Assembly (NCBI GenBank): GCA_026706395.1
Contig: JAPOYU010000012.1
Coordinates: forward strand, 2,155 to 46,698
Direction of reading: 5' to 3'
DNA length: 44,544 nt
Source: Chloroflexota bacterium
GTDB taxonomy: Bacteria > Chloroflexota > Anaerolineae > Aggregatilineales > Phototrophicaceae
Position 1 is the stretch's first letter; each line of letters opens with the position of its first letter. Below the pieces are notes generated by a model. The model was not told the DNA's origin. It was given only the letters and a program-made list of their open reading frames with translations, and searched no databases. A program made the translations under genes and the position numbers. This document shows positions 33,884 through 42,333 of this stretch, in pieces.

Positions 33884-34966
33884 TTGAGCCGAACAACCAT
33901 TTGCGTTTTGAAGGGTGATGAAACCGGGCAAGAGCTTCTGGATGAGGCGCTGCGTGTACTGGACCCCAGTGTGATCCGCCTGCGCAATCTTTCTTTTGAA
34001 ACCTTTGACCTGTCTTTGGAGAATCGGCGGCGCAGTAAAAACGAAGTGGTCCGAGAGGCGGCGGCGCGAATTCTTGAGACTGGCTTGGGCATCAAGGCCG
34101 CGACAATTACGCCAGGCGATCCGGATGATGTGGGCAGCCCCAATGCGCTGCTGCGCGAACTGGTTCATGGCAGCGTGATCTTGCGGACGGGCAGGCGGAT
34201 ACCCTCTGTACTGCCGCTAGCCGGCGTCCACGCGCCGATCGCCGTTGTACGCATGGCGGTCGAAGGCGCCTACGCGGCCGAAGAATGGCGTGAAGGCGAA
34301 GGGCTTGATGAGATCGCCTACAACAAGCGCCACATCAGCCGGCGGACCTGCCGCGCCGTGGCGGAGTTCACCTTTCAATATGCCGAAGCGCACCACGCCA
34401 CGGTATTCGGCGGCCCCAAGTACACGGTCAGCCCGGTTTATGAGGGTATGTTCAAAGAAGAACTCGATCGGGCGGCGGGCCTTCACCCGGCGGTGCGTTA
34501 CAACCCGCAGCTTATCGACGCAACCTACGCGCTCCTCCTCGAGACGCATGGCGAAGCGCTCGTGATACCCGCGCTCAACCGCGATGGCGACTCTTTGAGC
34601 GATCTCGTCATCAAGATGTTTGGCACCATCGCTGGCGCTGAATCCGTCATGATCGGATTCGACGACGATTTCAGGGTGAAGGTGGCGGTGACGGAAGCGC
34701 CGCACGGAACCGCGCCCAGTTTGATGGGCAAGAACATCGCCAATCCGATGGCGATGATCCTGGCTTGCGGCGCCCTGTTACGGTATGTGGAAGGGCGGGA
34801 GGCGGCTCTGGCAAGCCGGGCGATATATGAATCGGCCCTGGAAGCGGTCTACAACGGCATAAAAACGCCAGACCTCGGCGGGCAGGCCAGCACATCCGAG
34901 TTCACCGACGAGGTCATTCGCGAGGCGCGTGGTAAACTGGAGGTATGGGATGCCTTGGGCGACTAG
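33884..34966 (+). CDS. Isocitrate/isopropylmalate dehydrogenase family protein
   Basis: About 360 residues, the usual family length, from TTG at 33884 with AGGAAAGG ~10 nt upstream. The start TTICVLKGDETGQELLDEAL matches the family's opening GDGIGPE segment. The C-terminal part has IPALNRDGDSLSDLVIKMFG and EAPHGTAPSLMGKNIANPMA, corresponding to the metal/substrate Asp and NAD loop of beta-decarboxylating dehydrogenases. Deviations such as LNRDGDSLSDL instead of NLYGDILSDL make the substrate uncertain. A MarR regulator follows 24 nt later. Confidence 0.85.
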   Translation: MSRTTICVLKGDETGQELLDEALRVLDPSVIRLRNLSFETFDLSLENRRRSKNEVVREAAARILETGLGIKAATITPGDPDDVGSPNALLRELVHGSVILRTGRRIPSVLPLAGVHAPIAVVRMAVEGAYAAEEWREGEGLDEIAYNKRHISRRTCRAVAEFTFQYAEAHHATVFGGPKYTVSPVYEGMFKEELDRAAGLHPAVRYNPQLIDATYALLLETHGEALVIPALNRDGDSLSDLVIKMFGTIAGAESVMIGFDDDFRVKVAVTEAPHGTAPSLMGKNIANPMAMILACGALLRYVEGREAALASRAIYESALEAVYNGIKTPDLGGQASTSEFTDEVIREARGKLEVWDALGD

Positions 34967-34990
34967 AGGCGGATAAAGAGGCGGCAGACG

Positions 34991-35461
34991 GTGGACGACG
35001 ACCTTAATCGAGATGTCGCGGAACTGTGGTCAATTCTTTTCGATATCGTTAGTGATGGCGAAAAACGCCTGGCCAGCCATTTCGAGGCGCATCAACTTAC
35101 GCCGCCTCAGTTTTATGTTCTCAAGACGCTATCTGAAAATGCGGGAGCCTGCCGCATCGGCGATATCGCCCGCGATCATCACTTGACCAGCGCTACTATG
35201 ACCGGTTTGGTCAAACGACTGGAAGCGATGGATCCGCCTCTGGTGCGGCGGCGGCGCAACGAAAACGACGGCCGTTCAGTTGATGTCATCATCACGGATG
35301 CAGGGGCTACGCGTTTCATGGCGGTGCAGCGCGGCTTGGTGAATCAGTTGCGGGCGGTATTCGGCCTGCTGCCGGAGGCTCAGCGACGCGACATCATCAG
35401 CCAGGTGCGGTTGTATTTCACCGTCTTTTCACAGCGCTTCCCTGTCAGGGACGGCAGTTGA
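34991..35461 (+). CDS. MarR family transcriptional regulator
   Basis: 156 residues from GTG at 34991, with an AGAGG tract upstream. The winged helix-turn-helix is complete: LTPPQFYVLKTLSENAGACR, GDIARDHHLTSATMTGLVKR with the recognition helix, and the wing RRRNENDGRSVDVIITDAGA. N- and C-terminal helices form the dimer interface. MarR proteins usually repress their own operon and respond to small phenolic or oxidant ligands. The likely target is the upstream dehydrogenase promoter (inference). Confidence 0.93.
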   Translation: MDDDLNRDVAELWSILFDIVSDGEKRLASHFEAHQLTPPQFYVLKTLSENAGACRIGDIARDHHLTSATMTGLVKRLEAMDPPLVRRRRNENDGRSVDVIITDAGATRFMAVQRGLVNQLRAVFGLLPEAQRRDIISQVRLYFTVFSQRFPVRDGS

Positions 35462-35467
35462 CTCAGC

Positions 35468-37486
35468 TTAATCGTCCCCGGTGTAGCGGTCGAACCAGGT
35501 CATCATCTCGGTTAGGCGGCTGACGCGGTGATCGGGCTCGCCGCTGCGAGACAGGTCATGCCCCTCGCGCGGATAGCGCAGCATGCTAACGGGTGTACCG
35601 GTGGCGCGGCGGACCCAGGCGAAGAGTTGCTCGGATTGTTCGATCGGCACGCCGAAGTCGTTTTCAGAATGGATCACCAGTAGAGGTGTCTTGATATTCG
35701 CCGCGTACTTCAAGGGCGAGTTGTTCCAGTAGACATCGTGGTCGTCCCAGGGTTCGGCATCAAACTCATTGGAAATCAGAAGCGGCAAGTATGATGTCCC
35801 GTAGAAGCTGGAGAGATTGTAGACGCCCCGCTGCGCGACGGCCGCTTTGAATCGGTCGGTGTGGGCGATGATCCAGGCGGTCATGTAGCCCCCGTAGGAG
35901 CCGCCAGTGATCGCCATGCGCTCTTCGTCGGCATAGCCGAGCCCCAGAAACGCGTCTACACCCGCCATGATGTCATCCATGGCGACGGGTCCCCAGGCGG
36001 CGTGGAGCTTGCGCATGAATGCCTCGCCATAGCCGCCGCTGCCGTGTGGATTGCAGTAAAAGACGGCGTAACCGCGCGCGGCGTGGAATTGCCATTCGTG
36101 CCACATCGATTTGGAGGAAAAGCCCCAGGGAACATGTGGACCACCATGGATGTTCAGCGCGAGCGGCGCTTTTCTGCCGGCCTCGTAGCCGCCCGGCAGA
36201 ATGTACCAGCCTTGTACTTCCCCATTAGGTGATTCGTAACGCAGTTCGTGTACGGGCTGCACCAGGACTTCGTCCAGCCATTCATGGTTGAAGGTTGTGA
36301 CTTCCTTAAAGTCGCCGTCGGCGAGCAAGTAAAGTTCCTGTGGGTTTCGAGGCGTGGAGACGGTCAGCGCCATCGCGCCGCCGACGCCAATGTCGAGTTG
36401 CTCGATGTCGTAGGTTCCCCGGTGCGCCTGGCTGAGTCTGTCAGCAACAGGATCGTAGAGCCAGGGCAAGACGTTGCCTTCACTCTCCACAGAAAAGGCC
36501 AGCACGTTATCCGGTGACCAGGCCCAGTCAATTGCCTGGCGATCAAGCGATTCGTTGATCACAAGCGTATCGTTGCCGTCCACGGCCATAAGGACCAGCC
36601 GGGTGGGCAGATCCGTGATGCCGATATGGCTGCGCGCGCAAGCGATCCATTTGCCGTCGGGCGATGGCTTGGGTGCAGAGAAGCTGAATTCGCCAGCGGT
36701 TAACGCGGTTTCTGCGCCGGTCTCCAGATCCAGACTATAGACATTCATCACGTGCCAGGGTTCGTCGCCTTCCGGGATCGTAGTACGCGCTGTATAGATC
36801 GAGCGACCGTCAGCGGACCACTGCGGCGCCGAGTAATGAGCGTCCAGCGCGGTAAGTCGCCTGGGTTTCGAATTGGGCGATTCAGCCGTATCCACCACAA
36901 AGACCTGATCGTAGCGCTCATCGACGTAGGTTGTGCTGTACCGATAAGGTATTCGCCACATGGGGCGGGGATCCCAGCGATCAGCTTCTTCTTCGGCTCT
37001 ACGCTCTCTACGATGCTTGCCTGCAAGTTTGTCTCTCGGTTCGGGCGGTTCTGCGTCATCGGCCTCTGCCTCTATACGCTCCTCGCTGCTCATCGGCGAG
37101 AGGAAGGCGATACGACCGCCATCCGCCGACCAATTTGGGCTGTGGCAGCCCTGTTCCAGTGACGTCAGCGGTCGCGCTTCGCCCCCGGGGCTGGCGGTCG
37201 GCAGCAGGTAAATCTGCGATTTCTCACCGCGCGTGGAGACAAATGCCAGCTGTTTCCCGTCCGGCGCCCAGCGTGGTTGGCTGTCCTTATCGCCTCGGGT
37301 CAACTGCATGGAATCATCTTTGCTGATTCGGTACAGCCAGATATTGCACCTATAGGTCTTTTCCAGCGGATCCGGCGTCACCTTGACAAAGGCGACGACC
37401 GTTCCATCGGGACTTATCTGCGGGTCTTCAATGTAGTGAATGCGGTTGAGGTCATCGGCCCTAATCGGTCGCTTGTTGTTTGACAT
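35468..37486 (-). CDS. S9 family peptidase (acylaminoacyl-peptidase-like)
   Basis: 672 residues. The N-terminal ~400 residues form a beta-propeller of WD40-like/TolB-like blades (DGTVVAFVKVTPDP, WAPDGKQLAFVSTRG, WSADGGRIAFLSP and later copies). The C-terminal alpha/beta hydrolase has the nucleophile Ser530 in GGSYGGYMTAW, the Asp in HSENDFGVPIEQSEQLF and the His in REGHDLSRSG. It should cleave short or acylated peptides in the cytoplasm, as there is no signal peptide. Its start overlaps the GNAT gene by 26 nt with AGAGG 8 nt upstream, so it is the third gene of a def-GNAT-peptidase operon. Confidence 0.94.
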   Translation of the reverse strand: MSNNKRPIRADDLNRIHYIEDPQISPDGTVVAFVKVTPDPLEKTYRCNIWLYRISKDDSMQLTRGDKDSQPRWAPDGKQLAFVSTRGEKSQIYLLPTASPGGEARPLTSLEQGCHSPNWSADGGRIAFLSPMSSEERIEAEADDAEPPEPRDKLAGKHRRERRAEEEADRWDPRPMWRIPYRYSTTYVDERYDQVFVVDTAESPNSKPRRLTALDAHYSAPQWSADGRSIYTARTTIPEGDEPWHVMNVYSLDLETGAETALTAGEFSFSAPKPSPDGKWIACARSHIGITDLPTRLVLMAVDGNDTLVINESLDRQAIDWAWSPDNVLAFSVESEGNVLPWLYDPVADRLSQAHRGTYDIEQLDIGVGGAMALTVSTPRNPQELYLLADGDFKEVTTFNHEWLDEVLVQPVHELRYESPNGEVQGWYILPGGYEAGRKAPLALNIHGGPHVPWGFSSKSMWHEWQFHAARGYAVFYCNPHGSGGYGEAFMRKLHAAWGPVAMDDIMAGVDAFLGLGYADEERMAITGGSYGGYMTAWIIAHTDRFKAAVAQRGVYNLSSFYGTSYLPLLISNEFDAEPWDDHDVYWNNSPLKYAANIKTPLLVIHSENDFGVPIEQSEQLFAWVRRATGTPVSMLRYPREGHDLSRSGEPDHRVSRLTEMMTWFDRYTGDD

Positions 37487-38099
37487 GGGATTGCCTCTTC
37501 TCTAATCTGCGGATAAAGGGCAGGCCGGCTGCTAGATGCCCGGCGAAGTCCTCATCGTTCGCCACTTCGCTTATGGCGCGCGGCGGCTGCGGCGACTCCG
37601 GCATCGGGCGCAAATCAAGCTGCCACCAACCGGTATCGCGCCAACTGCCGGCTTTGAACCCTGCATTCTTGAACACACCTATCTTGCGAAAGCCCAGCGC
37701 TTCGTGGGCGCGAATGCTTCCGGCGTTGGGCAACGCAATTACACCGACCGCCGTACAGTAGCCTTGCGCGCGCATAATGGCGATCAGCGAATGATACAGC
37801 GCTGTTGCCACGCCGCGTCGCTGAAATTCGGGGTGTATGTAAACTGTCGTCTCGGCGGTCCATTGGTAGGCATAGCGGGAGCGGAATGAGCCGGCGTAGG
37901 CGTAGCCGGCCAACTGGTCATCGATTACACAGACCAACCAGGGATACTGGGCCAAAGTCCTGAGGATTCGCGATTCAATCTCGCCGACCTCAGGCACAGT
38001 CCACTCAAAGGAAATATGGGTGTCATGCACGATTGGGCTGTATATTTCTTGCATGGCGTCGGCGTCGGAGCGGTCGGCCAGGCGAATTGACGCATTCAT
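37461..38099 (-). CDS. GNAT N-acetyltransferase (phosphinothricin acetyltransferase-like)
   Basis: 212 residues from ATG at 38099, which overlaps the def stop as TGATG; a GTG one codon upstream is the alternative. The family pattern is IRLADRSDADAMQEIYSPIV, SFEWTVPEVGEIESRI, acetyl-CoA motif A TTVYIHPEFQRRGVATALYH, and SIRAHEALGFRKIGVFKNAG followed by WRDTGWWQLDL, which is typical of the Pat/MddA subgroup. These enzymes acetylate amino-acid-like amines such as methionine sulfone or phosphinothricin. The C-terminal ~45 residues beyond the domain are unusual and overlap the peptidase start. Confidence 0.92.
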   Translation of the reverse strand: MNASIRLADRSDADAMQEIYSPIVHDTHISFEWTVPEVGEIESRILRTLAQYPWLVCVIDDQLAGYAYAGSFRSRYAYQWTAETTVYIHPEFQRRGVATALYHSLIAIMRAQGYCTAVGVIALPNAGSIRAHEALGFRKIGVFKNAGFKAGSWRDTGWWQLDLRPMPESPQPPRAISEVANDEDFAGHLAAGLPFIRRLEKRQSHVKQQATD

Positions 38100-38632
38100 C
38101 ACCCGTTGACCATCTCGTCGGCGACGATCTCTTCATCGTCCGGTCGCCACACATTGGTCGCGATATCAATATAGAGAACGCCATCGAGATGATCGATTTC
38201 ATGTTGAAAGACCCGGGCAAGCCATCCGCTCGCCGTATGTCGAACCGGCGTTCCCTCGCGGTCTTGTCCAGTGACTTCGACGCATTCGTGCCGCTCGACA
38301 TCGCCCAATAAGCCGGGCAAGGACAGACAGCCCTCAACGCCCATGACCATGTCATCGCTGCGCATCGTGATGGTCGGATTTACGAGCACATAAAGCTTGC
38401 CGGCATCATCTCCGAAGTCGTCCTGGCGCTCTTCGTCTTCGGGCAAACGCGCCAGAATCACACGCAAACTCTGCGAGACTTGCGGCCCGGCCAATCCGAC
38501 GCCACTCGCGTCTATCATGGTGTCGATCATGTTATCAACAACGGCCTGAAACTCGGCCCCAAAGTCGGTGACGCGCAAGGCTTGACGCCGCAGCAGCGGG
38601 TTATCGGGCTGGATGATTTGCAGCACTGTCAT
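38099..38632 (-). CDS. def: Peptide deformylase
   Basis: 177 residues with all three motifs: GVGLAGPQ (motif I), EGCLSLPG (motif II, metal-ligand Cys) and QHEIDHLDG (motif III, two metal-ligand His and the catalytic Glu). It removes the formyl group from nascent proteins. Residues between motifs I and II include an acidic insert, EDEERQDDFGDDAG, somewhat longer than usual. It is the first gene of the overlapping def-GNAT-S9 peptidase operon, a plausible N-terminal processing group (deformylation, acetylation, acyl-peptide removal), although the GNAT type makes that link uncertain. Confidence 0.96.
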   Translation of the reverse strand: MTVLQIIQPDNPLLRRQALRVTDFGAEFQAVVDNMIDTMIDASGVGLAGPQVSQSLRVILARLPEDEERQDDFGDDAGKLYVLVNPTITMRSDDMVMGVEGCLSLPGLLGDVERHECVEVTGQDREGTPVRHTASGWLARVFQHEIDHLDGVLYIDIATNVWRPDDEEIVADEMVNG

Positions 38633-38669
38633 CTGGCTGTTCTCATATCGCTTTTAATACCGCCAGAGA

Positions 38670-38697
38670 TTGTAACCGAAGTCACCGGGCAAACAAA
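38670..38697 (-). promoter_or_regulatory. Probable promoter of the def operon
   Basis: The minus strand reads TTGTTT (38692-38697), a 16-nt spacer, then TACAAT (38670-38675), ~40 nt before the def ATG. Confidence 0.45.
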
Positions 38698-38884
38698 TAG
38701 AACAATCTCGAATTCCTTGCGTAATACGATGTGAGGCGTCGATGCGCATCGTCACTCCGCCAGACAGCGTCGTTTACGAAATATTTACATTTTGATTACC
38801 TCGCATTGACAATTGTTAGGCAGACTATGGACGTACGCTTGGCGGTCCTGAGCACTTGCACAACGGGACTGAGTGAAGAGATCG

Positions 38885-39568
38885 ATGACCGATACCATAT
38901 TAGTCGTTGATGATGAGCAGCGGATAATCAACCTGGCCAGGATGTACCTGGAACAGGATGGTTATCATGTCATCTGCACGAACAATGGCAATACCGCCAA
39001 GACCATGATCCTGCAAGAAAAGCCGAGCCTGGTCGTCCTGGATCTCATGCTCCCGGGTATGGATGGATTGGAGGTCTGCCGGCGGGTGCGCGAAGAATCC
39101 GATGTGCCTATCATTATGCTCACTGCGCGCAGCGAAGACATCGACAAAATCGTCGGTCTGGAACTCGGCGCCGACGACTATCTGACCAAACCCTTTAACC
39201 CGCGGGAGCTGCTCGCGCGGATTCGCGCTATTCTGCGCCGTACGGATCGAGTAAGCCAGCAGCAGGATGCACCGCCGCCGATCGCCATTGGCAATCTGGA
39301 GATTGATGCGCAGCGCCGCCGCGTCGAGATCGATGGCAGTTCGATTGAATTGCGGATGAAAGAATTTGACCTGCTGCAAGTCTTGGCGGAAAACAAGGGC
39401 GTCGTATTCAGCCGGGACAAACTCCTGAACGTCGTCTGGGGTTACGATTTCGCCGGCCAGACGCGGACCGTAGATGTGCACGTCGCCCATCTGCGGCATA
39501 AGCTGCGCGGGATGGAGCCCACGATAGAAACAGTCTGGGGAGTAGGGTATAGACTCGATGATCGCTAA
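38885..39568 (+). CDS. OmpR/PhoB family response regulator
   Basis: 227 residues from ATG at 38885; a GTG at 38873 is an alternative. The receiver domain has the acidic pair (VVDDE), the phosphorylated Asp53 in VVLDLMLPGMDG, the conserved Thr in MLTARSE and the Lys in DDYLTKPFNPREL. The C-terminal winged helix includes IELRMKEFDLLQVLAENKGV, RDKLLNVVWGYDF and TVDVHVAHLRHKL. It overlaps the sensor kinase gene by 11 nt, so the two are translated together as one two-component system. The stimulus and regulon are unknown. Confidence 0.96.
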   Translation: MTDTILVVDDEQRIINLARMYLEQDGYHVICTNNGNTAKTMILQEKPSLVVLDLMLPGMDGLEVCRRVREESDVPIIMLTARSEDIDKIVGLELGADDYLTKPFNPRELLARIRAILRRTDRVSQQQDAPPPIAIGNLEIDAQRRRVEIDGSSIELRMKEFDLLQVLAENKGVVFSRDKLLNVVWGYDFAGQTRTVDVHVAHLRHKLRGMEPTIETVWGVGYRLDDR

Positions 39569-41057
39569 TCGCGCGCGCCGATCGTTCAATTTGCGCCTGC
39601 GCCTGCTGACATCATATCTGGTTCTCTTGCTGGTGACGCTCGGTGTGATCGCGCTGGCGCTCTTCATTTTGATTGGCAACCGCGCTGCGCCGCCCGAACC
39701 CACCTATGAGCGACTCGCTGCGTTGACACAAGGGCTGAACTACATTGATTTCATCGCCGACCTGCCTTTCGATTCCAATTCCCGCTTTCTGCAGAATCAG
39801 GTCGAGGAACTGCTCGATGTATTCTCTCAGACTCGCAATGTGCGTACCTTGCAGATACGGGTCACGGAGGATGGCACTCGCATACGTTATGACAGCGCCG
39901 GTGTTTACCAGGCTGGCGAACGCATTGTTCTTCGCAGAGCGCGCTACGAGAATCAGCAGTTGGGACAAGTACTTGCGCTGGGCAGCGAGCAATTCTTCGG
40001 CGGATTCTCTGATCCGGGCGGCGGCGAATGGCTGTATGGCGGCGTCATGTTCCGGCAGCAGCGCTTCCCGGAACGGCTGCGATCCGACGACTTGTGGCTG
40101 CTCGCCGAACCACGACCGACCGTGAGCCTGCAGGAGACGCTGGCGGTCTTCAGCAGCGCGCTTGCGCCCTCACTTTTGCAGGCCGGCGTCGCCGGGATTC
40201 TCATCGCGATTCTGCTGGCCGCCTTGATCAGCCGAAACATTGCTAAGCCATTGCAGCGACTGGCGGGCGCGGCCACCGATGTAGCGCGGGGAGATTATGC
40301 CGTCAACGTGCCCGCTAGCGGACCGGCTGAGGTGCGTTCGCTGGCGGAGTCCTTCAATCAGATGACGGCCGAGGTCCTGGCGGCGAACAACGCGCAGAGA
40401 GACTTCCTCGGCAATGTCTCGCACGACCTCAAGACACCGCTGACATCAATACAGGGATACGCCCAGGCGATCATCGATGGCGCCGCCGAAGATACGAAGG
40501 CCGCGGCTCAGACGATCTATGAAGAGGCGAGCCGGCTCAACCGCATGGTTGTCGAATTGACCGATCTCGAGCGGCTGCAAACGGGCAAGCTCTCGATGCA
40601 AGTTGAACCCATTGATATGCGCCGCTTGAGCGAAGCTGTCGTAAAGAGCTTGGCAGTTGTTGCTGAACAGAAAGAACTGAAGCTGGAAGCGGACTTGGCG
40701 CCTGTTCCTTTCGTAATCGGCGATGGCGACCGTCTGGCTCAAGTGCTGATGAACCTCATCAGCAACGCGCTCAAGTTTACGCCCGCCGGCGGAACGGTGC
40801 GGGTCGTGGTGGGGCCGGCGCCGAGGGGCGTGACGGTCTCGATTCACGACACCGGCATAGGTATCGCGCCGGAAGAGCTGAACCGGGTATTTGAGCGATT
40901 TTATCAAGTGGATAAGGCGCGTGGTCCACAGCGGGGAACGGGCTTGGGTCTGGCGATCGCGCAGGAGATCGTCGAGACGCACGGTGGGAAGATTTCAGTG
41001 CAGAGCCGCGGTCGGGACAAAGGCTCGGTGTTCCGGGTTTGGCTGCCGGGGACGTGA
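39558..41057 (+). CDS. HAMP-domain sensor histidine kinase
   Basis: 499 residues. TM1 (~16-40) and TM2 (~207-226) flank a ~165-residue extracytoplasmic sensor region with no recognised fold. A HAMP linker (~227-280) leads to the H-box FLGNVSHDLKTPLTSIQGYA (phospho-His289), then the N-box NLISNALKFTPAGG, the G1 box HDTGIGIAPEEL, the F-box FERFYQVDKARG and the G2 box GTGLGLAIAQEIVETHGGKI. All catalytic motifs are intact. It is translationally coupled to the preceding response regulator, its obvious partner. It converges with the iron ABC transporter genes, 67 nt away. Confidence 0.96.
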   Translation: MIANRARRSFNLRLRLLTSYLVLLLVTLGVIALALFILIGNRAAPPEPTYERLAALTQGLNYIDFIADLPFDSNSRFLQNQVEELLDVFSQTRNVRTLQIRVTEDGTRIRYDSAGVYQAGERIVLRRARYENQQLGQVLALGSEQFFGGFSDPGGGEWLYGGVMFRQQRFPERLRSDDLWLLAEPRPTVSLQETLAVFSSALAPSLLQAGVAGILIAILLAALISRNIAKPLQRLAGAATDVARGDYAVNVPASGPAEVRSLAESFNQMTAEVLAANNAQRDFLGNVSHDLKTPLTSIQGYAQAIIDGAAEDTKAAAQTIYEEASRLNRMVVELTDLERLQTGKLSMQVEPIDMRRLSEAVVKSLAVVAEQKELKLEADLAPVPFVIGDGDRLAQVLMNLISNALKFTPAGGTVRVVVGPAPRGVTVSIHDTGIGIAPEELNRVFERFYQVDKARGPQRGTGLGLAIAQEIVETHGGKISVQSRGRDKGSVFRVWLPGT

Positions 41058-41124
41058 ACATACGCGCGCCAGATTGAGCCGCGCCTAAACTTTGGCGCCC
41101 TATTAGACTCTACTCAGCGGGCAG

Positions 41125-42159
41125 TCATCCCGCTCCATCATAAGCCAACGCCGGAAGCGCCATCGACACGTACACCTCGTCGCCCCGTCCAAAGTATCGG
41201 TCTACGCCGGTGCGCGCGATGAGCAGCGTGCCATCAGCCAAGGCCAAGCCGAGCCGCTGATAGTGGCCGTAGAATTCACGCCAGCGTACCGTTGCCCGCG
41301 TCCCGATGTCGTCGAATCCCACAGCTAGCGCCTCCGGGCGGATCATCAATTTTACCGGTCCAATCTTGGGGTGGAACAGCTTCACCTCGCCCAACCGGCT
41401 GTCCGCTGTAATGCCGTGCGCTATCGCCGACAGAAAGTTGGCCTCGCCGATGAACCGCGCCACCTGCATATTGATAGGGCGGTTGTATATCGCGTGCGGC
41501 GTGGCGACTTGCACAAGTTTGCCCTCGAATATCACGGCGATTTCATCGGATAAGCTAAGGGCTTCCTGTTGGTCGTGAGTGACGAAGATGGCCGTGGTTT
41601 CGGTCTCATGCAAAATGTGGCGCACATCGGTCCGCACCTGCGCCCGCATTCCGGTATCGAGATTTGAAAACGGCTCATCCAGGAGCAAGATATCAGGATT
41701 CGGCGCGAGCGCCCGCGCCAAGGCAACTCGCTGCTGCTGGCCTCCGCTCAGTTCATGCGGCATTCGGGTCGCGAATTCCAGGAGCCCGACGAGCGCCAGC
41801 AGTTCTTTAACCCGCTTGTCTCGGTCTCGCCTTGAACCGCGCAGGCCGAAGCCGATGTTGCCGGCCACATGCACGTGGGGAAAGAGAGCGTAATCTTGGA
41901 AGACCATGCCCACCTTGCGTTGCTCCGGCGGGACGAAATGCGAGTCGTCGGCGACGATCCTCTCGCCAATCTGGATGCGACCGCTTGTCGGTTTCTCAAA
42001 GCCCGCCAGCAGGCGCAACATTGTTGTCTTGCCGGCGCCGCTCGGGCCGAGCAGCGTCAGAAACTCGCCCGGCCGCACACTGAGCGTGACGTCATTGATG
42101 GCGGGCGATTGACCATCAAAAGCTTTGCTGAGATTCTCCGCTTGCAGAGGAAATTCCAT
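41125..42159 (-). CDS. fbpC: Iron(III) ABC transporter ATP-binding protein (FbpC-like)
   Basis: 344 residues. Walker A is GPSGAGKT (38-45), the Q-loop is in GMVFQDYALFPH, the signature is LSGGQQQ (137-143), Walker B is ILLLDEP (~157-163) and the switch His is in VTHDQQEAL. The C-terminal ~100 residues form a TOBE-type regulatory domain (KLMIRPEALAVG, WREFYGHYQRLGLAL). It energises import of ferric iron through the FbpB permease. It lies 174 nt downstream of fbpB; a small hairpin (42281-42296, GCACCC/GGGTGC) sits in that gap. It could also be spermidine/thiamine-type, but the permease and binding protein favour iron. Confidence 0.92.
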   Translation of the reverse strand: MEFPLQAENLSKAFDGQSPAINDVTLSVRPGEFLTLLGPSGAGKTTMLRLLAGFEKPTSGRIQIGERIVADDSHFVPPEQRKVGMVFQDYALFPHVHVAGNIGFGLRGSRRDRDKRVKELLALVGLLEFATRMPHELSGGQQQRVALARALAPNPDILLLDEPFSNLDTGMRAQVRTDVRHILHETETTAIFVTHDQQEALSLSDEIAVIFEGKLVQVATPHAIYNRPINMQVARFIGEANFLSAIAHGITADSRLGEVKLFHPKIGPVKLMIRPEALAVGFDDIGTRATVRWREFYGHYQRLGLALADGTLLIARTGVDRYFGRGDEVYVSMALPALAYDGAG

Positions 42160-42333
42160 GGCCGAGAAGCTTCACTTGACTCATCATCAGGCGCAAGCAT
42201 AGTGCAAAAGGAACAGGGATAAAGGGCAAATCGACGCGAAAGTCAGAATGGAAGCCTGTATCCGGCAGCGGTTCATCCCTGCACCCGCCGGGGTGCGGCG
42301 CTTCGGATTGTCCGCCGAGAGATTGGCGCCAAG

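Noticed and set aside
38900..39703. A 267-codon minus-strand open frame
   Set aside because: Antisense shadow of the response regulator and the start of the kinase gene.
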